Source of the DNA: an uncultured Rhodopirellula sp.
GTDB taxonomy: Bacteria > Planctomycetota > Planctomycetia > Pirellulales > Pirellulaceae
Direction of reading: 5' to 3'
Assembly (NCBI GenBank): GCA_913061385.1
Contig: CAJXTM010000018.1
Location: 1 to 13,635 of the forward strand
DNA: 13,635 bases
How positions within the stretch are numbered: position 1 is the first letter of the stretch; each line of letters begins with the position of its first letter. The notes under the pieces are model-generated. The model saw nothing but the letters and a program-made list of their open reading frames with translations, was not told the DNA's origin and searched no databases. This document shows positions 8,768 through 13,635 of this stretch, one piece after another. The position numbers were made by a program, and so were the translations under genes.

Positions 8768-8812
8768 ATGCAAACCGATACCGTGGAAGTGCTCTATCAA
8801 TCAGGTTTGCAT
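8768..8812. repeat. Inverted repeat at the dnaN start
   Basis: ATGCAAACC (8768-8776) and GGTTTGCAT (8804-8812) are perfect 9-bp inverted repeats 27 bp apart, the inner end five bases before the dnaN start codon. In the mRNA leader they could pair and enclose the region just upstream of the start; in DNA they could be a two-half-site operator. No family of regulator can be named. Confidence 0.55.
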
Positions 8813-8914
8813 GTTGTACCCCGTTGATGCTTCTCGTGCATGGGGACAAGCGAGGTTCATTATTGGTTGGCCAGCTCTTGGCTTTCATATAAGTTAATTA
8901 TATCTATCGTCTTA

Positions 8915-8942
8915 ATAATAATACCTAGCGGGAAGCTGTCAA
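8915..8942 (-). promoter_or_regulatory. Predicted sigma-70-type promoter of dnaN
   Basis: On the minus strand a perfect -35 TTGACA (8942-8937) is separated by 16 bp from TATTAT (8920-8915), which matches the -10 consensus at five of six positions. Transcription would start near 8908 and leave a leader of about 145 bases before dnaN. The -10 lies inside the AT-rich block, so the promoter and any unwinding element overlap. Confidence 0.65.
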
Positions 8943-9139
8943 AAAACGCTCCGGAATTGACATAAACTTATATCCTTTATTGGTTTATGGAAACTCAAAG
9001 GCAGTGGAAAACGCGTTGGGGGCAGGTTGAGGTTGTGTTGTAAACAGGCACAGTTTTGAACACATGGTGACAACCCGATTTTTCAGCAAAGCTATCAAAC
9101 TCTCGAAAAGGCACGTTGGTTGAACAGGAAAAGAACACG

Positions 9140-9148
9140 TTATCCACC
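9140..9148 (+). promoter_or_regulatory. DnaA-box-like site downstream of dnaA
   Basis: TTATCCACC differs from the consensus DnaA box TTATCCACA only at the last base. It lies 11 bases beyond the dnaA stop, at the dnaA end of the dnaA-dnaN spacer. A single 9-mer can occur by chance; its location makes it notable. Confidence 0.45.
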
Positions 9149-9158
9149 GCCTGAAAAG

Positions 9159-10262
9159 TCATGCCTCGCTGAATTTTTCTCGGACTTCCTCAGCGGCACG
9201 TTGCAATTCAGTGTCAGATTCGAGCATCGTTTCAGTTTTACGGATCGCATGAAGAACGGTGGTGTGGTCGCGTCCTCCGAAGTATTCACCAATTTGGTGC
9301 ATACTCTTGGATGTCATTTGCCGGGCAATGAACATGGCAAGGGATCGAGCTCGAACGAGATGTTGTTTGCGAGAACTGCTGCGAATATCGGCAACTTTCA
9401 GGCGAAAATACTTCGCGACAGTTGTTCCAATAGCAGCAAGTGAAACTTCTTCACGCTCACCAACAACAGCGACGGCAGAGGCAATAGCATCTTCAGTTGG
9501 CTTTGCATCATGCATTCGGCACCACAGCGATATTTGTTTCAAGGCAGCTTCGAGGGCACGGGTTGGGAGGCGGGGTTCGAGTTTGCGGTCAAGCAGATCG
9601 AACAATTCGGCGTTGATATCCAAATCTAGGTGAACAGCCAGTTCTCGCAGCAATTGCGATCTGGCGGCCGCAGCAGGCATCTCCAGCGGAACAGTCAATC
9701 CTGGCAGCACACGGCTGACTAGCAGTGACCGCATACCTCTGATTTCTGAGGGGAGTCGTTTGCACGTCAGAAGGGTGGGTAACCCACGGGTTACCCGCTC
9801 TTCAATCCTCGCCGCCAATTCGTCTTGTGCTGCTAATTTATCATTCATCAAATGAAGATCGTCGATGACCAGAATCGGCGCTTCATTGATTTCGTGGCGT
9901 AGTGGGGGAAGATCATCAGCCCCAACAGCCTCAGCATAAAGTCGGGCGAAATCAATCGCGGGATAATAGAGTACAGGCGTTGGTTCACCGGATTGAGACC
10001 GACTCGATTCCCTTGCGGCAAGATGAAGTGCAATGGCTGTTTTGCCACTGCCACTGGGCCCTATCAGAAGCAAAGGGTTGCCCAAATCAAAGATTGAGGT
10101 CTCGGAGCATGCTACAAAGTGCACCATCCGATTCTCTTCACCCGCGATGAAATAAGGCAGACTGCCACTCTGAACGGGCGCCGCTCGTTTCCGTACCCTT
10201 GCGATTGGACGCTCGAGCGGAAATGAATGAACCTGATCGGTAGGGCTAGTCGCAGTCGACAT
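9159..10262 (-). CDS. dnaA: Chromosomal replication initiator DnaA (short form)
   Basis: A 367-residue initiator AAA+ protein that binds DnaA boxes and opens the origin. Seen: Walker A G-P-S-G-S-G-K-T (68-75), Walker B V-I-D-D-L-H (132-137), RLPSEIRGM (169-177) followed by Ser-Arg (183-184) at the place of the arginine finger, R-A-L-E-A-A-L (235-241) as sensor 2, and a full DNA-binding domain IV from about 272 with the family signature G-G-R-D-H-T-T-V-L-H-A-I-R-K (329-342). The AAA+ half is divergent (for example GPSGSGKT instead of the usual G-x-G-L-G-K-T-H-L), while domain IV is well conserved. It is about 80-100 residues shorter than typical DnaA. The roughly 35 residues before the AAA+ core replace domains I and II, and an in-frame TGA ends nine bases before the ATG, so the start cannot be moved upstream. 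No Shine-Dalgarno sequence is seen. A hairpin and a perfect DnaA box lie upstream. Confidence 0.93.
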   Translation of the reverse strand: MSTATSPTDQVHSFPLERPIARVRKRAAPVQSGSLPYFIAGEENRMVHFVACSETSIFDLGNPLLLIGPSGSGKTAIALHLAARESSRSQSGEPTPVLYYPAIDFARLYAEAVGADDLPPLRHEINEAPILVIDDLHLMNDKLAAQDELAARIEERVTRGLPTLLTCKRLPSEIRGMRSLLVSRVLPGLTVPLEMPAAAARSQLLRELAVHLDLDINAELFDLLDRKLEPRLPTRALEAALKQISLWCRMHDAKPTEDAIASAVAVVGEREEVSLAAIGTTVAKYFRLKVADIRSSSRKQHLVRARSLAMFIARQMTSKSMHQIGEYFGGRDHTTVLHAIRKTETMLESDTELQRAAEEVREKFSEA

Positions 10263-10289
10263 GAAGGGAGATCAAAGTCAGGCGGGCGG

Positions 10290-10310
10290 GATCGTCTCGG
10301 TCGGACGATC
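10290..10310. repeat. Hairpin in the dnaA leader
   Basis: GATCGTC (10290-10296) and GACGATC (10304-10310) form a perfect 7-bp stem with a seven-base loop in the 92-bp gap between the desulfurase stop and the dnaA start. No T-run follows on the minus strand, so it is not a standard terminator. It may be a leader structure or a protein-binding palindrome controlling dnaA. Confidence 0.5.
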
Positions 10311-10354
10311 ACTTCATTCTACGAGCCTGGCATCGAAAAGCGAGCAAAATAATG

Positions 10355-11521
10355 CTAGTTATCCACATTAGTTTTTTTCTTTAACTTGTTGTATGCATTG
10401 GATATAGCGTCGATTGACTTGTCGATTTCTTCAATTGTGGAAAACTTTGATACACCAAAGCGAAGGGTTGATTCGATTTCGCCAGCAGCACGGTTCATCG
10501 CTGTTAGAACGTGACTGGGTGGACTGCTGCCACTACTGCATGCAGAGCCGCTACTGCAAGCAATCCCGATCATATCGAGTGCCATTAGCATCGACTGTCG
10601 GTCAGTCTTCAGGAAGGAGATCGAGCTGGTTCCAGGTAGCCTTTGATGCTTTTTGCCTTGTACCACTAGGTCTGGGTGGCGATCGATCAAGCCCCTTTCA
10701 AGGCGATCACGTAGCATCTGACAGTGTTCGGTGGAATGATTCATTTCATTGACGGCCAGTTTCAAAGCTTCGGCCATTCCGACGACCAGCGCGACCGGTT
10801 CAGTGCCTGGACGCGTCTCCAGTTGCTGCTCGCCCCCATGGAATACCGGCTCAATTCTCAGTTCAGGGGCGAGCCATAGAGCCCCAACACCCGCCGGGCC
10901 GTGAAATTTGTGAGCAGTAAAAGTGAGTGCAGAGATACCGGAATCTTGCAGATTAAGTGGGAGTTTTCCGACGGTTTGGGTAGCGTCGACGTGAAAAGGG
11001 ATCCCAGCGGCTTGGCAAATTTCTGCAGCTTTGCTGATGGGCTGAATGACTCCCGTTTCATTATTGGCGGCCATGATCGAGACAAGAGCAGCATCACAAC
11101 CTTCGGCGGAAATCAGAGGTTGCAGCTGATCTATTTGAACCAAGCCATCTTGATCGACGTCAAGCCACCGCAACGAGCGTCCTTCTTGTTCGAGCCATTT
11201 TGCCGTCGCAACGACACTTGGATGTTCAATCCGGCTCAAGATAATCGGTCCTCGATCTCCTAATCCGGTCAGTGCTTGGTGATTCGATTCAGTGCCACCG
11301 CTGGTAATGATCAGGCGGGCACCATCAGGCTGATCCAGTCTGGTTCCCAAGTAGGAACCGATGGCTTCTGTGGCGGCGTCCAGACTCGAGCGTGCTTGTC
11401 TGCCGTATATGTGTTGACTGGAGGCATTGGATGGCCCGTCCAGAAACTGTGCCAACATGACGTTGCCAACACGCGGATCGATTGCCGTAGTGGCGTTATT
11501 GTCCAGATAGACCGCGGTCAC
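10355..11521 (-). CDS. Cysteine desulfurase, NifS/IscS type
   Basis: A 388-residue pyridoxal-phosphate enzyme that takes sulfur from L-cysteine, giving alanine and an enzyme persulfide used for iron-sulfur clusters, tRNA thiolation or other sulfur transfer. Seen: the N-terminal V-Y-L-D-N-N-A-T-T (4-12), G-G-T-E-S-N (75-80) that holds the cofactor phosphate, the stacking His in R-I-E-H-P (H100), the Asp in F-H-V-D-A-T-Q (D179), and the Schiff-base Lys in T-A-H-K-F-H-G-P (K205). The catalytic loop is S-S-G-S-A-C-S-S-G (323-331), with Cys328 as sulfur acceptor. An extra Cys322 lies six residues before it. It starts at GTG (11521), preceded by GAGGAA at good spacing; the nearby ATG is out of frame. 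It sits 44 bp after the membrane protein gene and 92 bp before dnaA. There is no IscU, IscA or ThiI gene beside it, so its acceptor is not evident, and I do not choose between iscS and nifS. Confidence 0.94.
   Translation of the reverse strand: MTAVYLDNNATTAIDPRVGNVMLAQFLDGPSNASSQHIYGRQARSSLDAATEAIGSYLGTRLDQPDGARLIITSGGTESNHQALTGLGDRGPIILSRIEHPSVVATAKWLEQEGRSLRWLDVDQDGLVQIDQLQPLISAEGCDAALVSIMAANNETGVIQPISKAAEICQAAGIPFHVDATQTVGKLPLNLQDSGISALTFTAHKFHGPAGVGALWLAPELRIEPVFHGGEQQLETRPGTEPVALVVGMAEALKLAVNEMNHSTEHCQMLRDRLERGLIDRHPDLVVQGKKHQRLPGTSSISFLKTDRQSMLMALDMIGIACSSGSACSSGSSPPSHVLTAMNRAAGEIESTLRFGVSKFSTIEEIDKSIDAISNAYNKLKKKTNVDN
10359..10367 (+). promoter_or_regulatory. Consensus DnaA box upstream of dnaA
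   Basis: TTATCCACA is a perfect match to the high-affinity DnaA box. It overlaps the last codons of the cysteine desulfurase gene (encoding Val-Asp-Asn) and lies about 97 bp upstream of the dnaA start. In many bacteria DnaA represses its own gene through such a box, and boxes here can also belong to the origin. Confidence 0.65.
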
Positions 11522-11565
11522 ACTGTGTTCCTCATGCTATTGCTCAGATTCGCGTTTGTTGCTGT

Positions 11566-12288
11566 TCAATCATTTTTCGTAAGGCGTCGAAGACCAGGAT
11601 GATTTGGGTAATCGACAGTCGCCTCCGAAAGCAGTTTGGCAGCGATTTTGGGCTGCTCTGCTTTCCGCATGTCGCTGATCAGGTTGACGTACTCTTCAGC
11701 CAATTGCTGATCGATGATTTTCTGAATTTCTGCAGGGCTTTTACCCTCAGCGTCAGCCGTTGAAAAAACCATGGGCATCAATATGTAAAGTTCTCGCTTG
11801 GCCAACCGATGAATGATTGGCCACAAGATCGCAGCATGATTTGGATTTTGTTGACTCCAATTTCGCCAATACAATTCGTTTCCGTTGCCAAGTTCGAGTA
11901 GTGTTAGCAGTAAATTTGCATCGCCGTTGGTTTCGCCTGAGAGCCCTCGAGAGAGGGATACGAGATGCCATTCCTTCGCCACTCCCTTGGGAATCGTTTT
12001 CAGGATCTTTGTTTTCACGAAAGTGGCGACAGGTGGGGTACTATCCTGTCGACGGATTGGCGTAATTTGCCAGTGAAACAGAGGAATTTCGTAGAAACTA
12101 AAACTTCTCTGTACAAAGTGGCTTGGTGCGAATTCGCTGCCACTAACGTAGCCTTGAGTCCGGATTACCAACCCAAGAACAATGCAGATTACGATGGCAG
12201 CGCCGATGGTGAACCAATTTTTGACAACGCGATTTTTCTTCGCGTTCGACGTTCCAGACTGAACAGATGTAGAAACCGAGGTGGACAC
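11566..12288 (-). CDS. Single-pass membrane protein of unknown function
   Basis: I do not recognise this 240-residue protein. Seen: a Ser/Thr-rich N-terminal stretch of about 20 residues, positive residues K-K-N-R-V-V-K (17-23), one strongly hydrophobic helix at about 26-43, then a soluble domain presumably outside the cytoplasm because the basic residues precede the helix. The soluble part has a beta-like segment (about 60-100) and a helical C-terminal third, with a charged helix at 185-225 ending in A-A-K-L-L-S-E-A (216-223). This last part resembles a TPR-like repeat (AxxLLxEAxxxYPxHPGL) but is too short to be sure. The start is GTG at 12288; an in-frame TGA upstream with no ATG between leaves no better choice, and there is no Shine-Dalgarno sequence. 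It is the first gene of the minus-strand group before the cysteine desulfurase and is divergent from scpB. Confidence 0.72.
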   Translation of the reverse strand: MSTSVSTSVQSGTSNAKKNRVVKNWFTIGAAIVICIVLGLVIRTQGYVSGSEFAPSHFVQRSFSFYEIPLFHWQITPIRRQDSTPPVATFVKTKILKTIPKGVAKEWHLVSLSRGLSGETNGDANLLLTLLELGNGNELYWRNWSQQNPNHAAILWPIIHRLAKRELYILMPMVFSTADAEGKSPAEIQKIIDQQLAEEYVNLISDMRKAEQPKIAAKLLSEATVDYPNHPGLRRLTKND

Positions 12289-12341
12289 GGGAGCGTTGTT
12301 GGGGCATGTTCGGGTAGTGAATGGAGCAAGTACTCAACAGT

Positions 12342-12363
12342 CTACTGTAAGCCTACTGTAAGC
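12342..12363 (+). repeat. Tandem 11-bp repeat before scpB
   Basis: CTACTGTAAGC occurs twice, back to back and without mismatch (12342-12352 and 12353-12363), one base before the first scpB ATG and inside the 76-bp divergent gap. One-turn spacing of identical half-sites is typical of an operator bound side by side by a regulator. It could also be a simple slippage duplication. Confidence 0.6.
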
Positions 12364-12364
12364 A

Positions 12365-13589
12365 ATGATGCGTTCGAGAAACCCTAACGTTTGCTGGAAC
12401 TCAGGTGAATCAAGCAACTCGATTGCATCACCAAGGCCTGCTGGTTCGATTCAGGCAGCCGTTGCTGCGGGGAGAATCTTGCCGTGGAGACCTTATAGAG
12501 TAACCCAAAAGCCAGATTCGACCGATACTCCTTTTCTGTCAGGTCAGCCAAGTCAAGGTCAGGAAGGTAATGATCCCAGACTTTCCCGGATGCGATTGGA
12601 GGCTGTCTTGCTATTAGCAAAAACGCCTTTGAGTCTCCGGAAACTATGTCAGATGGCTCACTTGGCGGACGCTACTGAGGCTCGTACACTAATCCGTCAG
12701 TTGAATAGCACTTTTGAGGAATACGGACGGGCGATTCGCGTTGAGCAAATTGCAGGCGGGTATCGCTTGATGACAAGGTCGGCATTGTCGCCTTGGCTTG
12801 CACGACTGGGGCACTTGCCAGCACCAGTACGATTATCGACACCAATGATGGAAACCCTTGCTGTAGTTGCTTATCGTCAACCTGTATCGCGGGCCGACGT
12901 AGAGGCGGTTCGAGGGGTTGGCTGCGGCGAGTTATTGCGTCAAATGATGGAACGGGACTTAGTTCGAATTGTCGGTCGTAGTGAGGAGTTAGGGCGTCCC
13001 TACCTTTACGGAACCACCAAACGTTTCTTACAACTTTTCGGACTCTCGAATACCGATGCATTGCCAGCAATTCACTGGCAAGCACTACAAGACGATCCCC
13101 AACCAGAAGATTCAACCATTGTTCAATTATCGACACCAAAGAAGGAGCTCGTAGTGAGTACCACTGTCGTTCCAACTCTTCCCGAGTCCGATCACGTTGC
13201 TCTCGGTTCTGCAGCAGCTGTAGATCCATCTCTCCTCAATCCAACCAGCGATTCAGTTCATGCTGTAATCGAGGAAGAAGAGGATGGCTATTTCGACGCC
13301 GACAACGATGCTGACGACGACGATGCTGACGACGACGATGCTGACGACGACGATGCTGACGAAGATGATTGGGACGAAGATGAATCAGATGATGATCTCG
13401 ATTCAGATGACTCCGACGATGACGAACTCGACGATGATGACGAGCTGAATGACGATGACGAGTTGGACGACGATGGCTCCGGAGACGAGCTAGATGACGA
13501 CGGTGATGACTCTCTCACCGACGACGGCTCTGACGACTCCGAAAACGACGACTCTGATGACGATGACTCTGACGACGGCGGTTGGGAAG
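12365..13589 (+). CDS. scpB: SMC-Scp complex subunit ScpB, 3'-truncated, acidic tail
   Basis: This frame stays open to the adapter, so it has no stop in the window; 408 residues are visible. ScpB, with ScpA, bridges the SMC ATPase heads and promotes chromosome segregation. Seen: an N-terminal extension (1-75), the first winged helix from R-L-E-A-V-L-L-L-A-K (77-86), I-R-Q-L (about 109-112) and R-V-E-Q-I-A-G-G-Y-R-L, then the second winged helix with the hallmark M-E-T-L-A-V-V-A-Y-R-Q-P (162-173), V-E-A-V-R-G-V and G-R-P-Y-L-Y-G-T-T-K-R-F-L. After about residue 230 the chain is low-complexity, and from about 303 it is an extreme Asp/Glu tail, about 70 of 106 residues acidic and no Lys, Arg or His. 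I chose ATG 12365 (or the next codon), just after an in-frame TAA at 12359. ATG 12590 would give a core-only N-terminus. Divergent from the unknown membrane protein gene. Confidence 0.92.
13310..13369 (+). repeat. 15-bp tandem repeat coding Ala-Asp4
   Basis: GCTGACGACGACGAT is repeated three times exactly (13310-13324, 13325-13339, 13340-13354), followed by a decayed fourth copy (13355-13369, with AAGATGAT in place of CGACGAT). It encodes the A-D-D-D-D units of the ScpB tail. Exact copies at nucleotide level point to recent slippage or expansion, so tail length may vary between strains. Confidence 0.85.
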
Positions 13590-13635
13590 CTGTCTCTTAT
13601 ACACATCTCCGAGCCCACGAGACCGAGGCTGATCT
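13590..13635 (-). other. Nextera i7-side adapter (artefact)
   Basis: The reverse complement of this end matches positions 2-47 exactly: mosaic end (13590-13608), read-2 adapter to 13623, index CGAGGCTG (13624-13631) and the first bases of P7 (13632-13635). It is not an inverted terminal repeat of a transposon. The scpB frame runs into it, so residues beyond 13589 are false. Confidence 0.98.

Larger units (their letters stand above)
8764..9158. other. dnaA-dnaN intergenic region, candidate origin element
   Basis: This 395-bp gene-free spacer lies between dnaA and dnaN. About 74% of 8881-8930 is A or T, far above the flanking genes, and it includes the palindrome ATATAA-GTTAA-TTATAT (8887-8903). 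DnaA-box-like sites are TTATCCACC at 9140-9148 (one mismatch to TTATCCACA) and, on the other strand, TTTTCCACT at 9011-9003. AT-rich DNA plus DnaA boxes next to dnaA is the classic layout of a bacterial origin, but two imperfect boxes are few, so this is a candidate only. The dnaN promoter also lies here. Confidence 0.45.

Noticed and set aside
8957..8985. Plus-strand promoter with TTGACA at 8957
   Set aside because: No -10 at 15-19 bp and no plus-strand gene follows.
9056..9064. Additional DnaA box TTGAACACA
   Set aside because: Two mismatches to TTATNCACA in the core; not better than chance.
12431..12462. tRNA T-arm-like GGTTCGATTC
   Set aside because: The flanking arms do not pair as a 5-bp stem, no acceptor or anticodon stem can be built, and it lies in the scpB frame.
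12672..13229. Long minus-strand frame of 185 codons
   Set aside because: It is the antisense shadow of scpB, whose protein pattern is unmistakable on the plus strand.
13288..13518. Minus-strand serine-rich protein of 76 codons
   Set aside because: Poly-Ser arises from the antisense of the GAC/GAT-rich ScpB tail.
1..13635. 46-bp perfect inverted terminal repeats suggesting a transposon or linear element
   Set aside because: Both ends are Nextera adapter with index and P7 bases; no transposase gene is present.

Overview
The window looks like a fragment of a planctomycete chromosome (phylum Planctomycetota; roughly half GC by eye). The assignment rests on the character of the proteins: a ClpC with a UVR linker, a short divergent DnaA, an ScpB of the planctomycete type and a two-helix/TPR membrane protein. 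Family or genus cannot be fixed without a search. Many genes here have no clear Shine-Dalgarno sequence. Both ends of the window are Illumina Nextera (Tn5) adapter, positions 1-47 and 13590-13635, in inverted orientation and carrying the same i7 index. Real genomic DNA is therefore 48-13589, and the outermost gene at each end is cut.

Layout. 48-873 (+) is the C-terminal part of a von Willebrand factor A (VWA) protein. It converges on a minus-strand pair, a DUF1294 membrane protein (1683-1396) followed after 3 bases by a GNAT acetyltransferase (1392-946). Divergent from these is a 636-residue UPF1/IGHMBP2-like superfamily 1 helicase (1772-3682), then a small membrane protein with a TPR-like tail (3807-4394), a 437-bp intergenic stretch, and clpC (4832-7474), which ends in a textbook intrinsic terminator.

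The right half is a chromosome-maintenance neighbourhood on the minus strand, in transcription order: a single-pass membrane protein of unknown function (12288-11566), a NifS/IscS-type cysteine desulfurase (11521-10355), dnaA (10262-9159), an AT-rich 395-bp spacer, and dnaN (8763-7645). dnaN converges on clpC. Divergent from this block is scpB (12365 to the window end), the condensin-associated subunit. It is an open frame with no stop before the adapter, so it is easy to miss, and it carries a strikingly acidic C-terminal tail.

How it fits together: dnaA (initiator), dnaN (sliding clamp) and scpB (SMC partner in segregation), with DnaA-box-like sites on both sides of dnaA and an AT-rich dnaA-dnaN gap, suggest proximity to the replication origin. 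Points worth a second look are the DnaA that cannot have the usual N-terminal domain I because an in-frame stop lies just upstream, the perfect DnaA box embedded in the last codons of the desulfurase gene, several hairpins and repeats placed at gene starts, and the acidic ScpB tail. I did not find a mobile element, CRISPR array, tRNA, rRNA or an obviously new multi-gene system.
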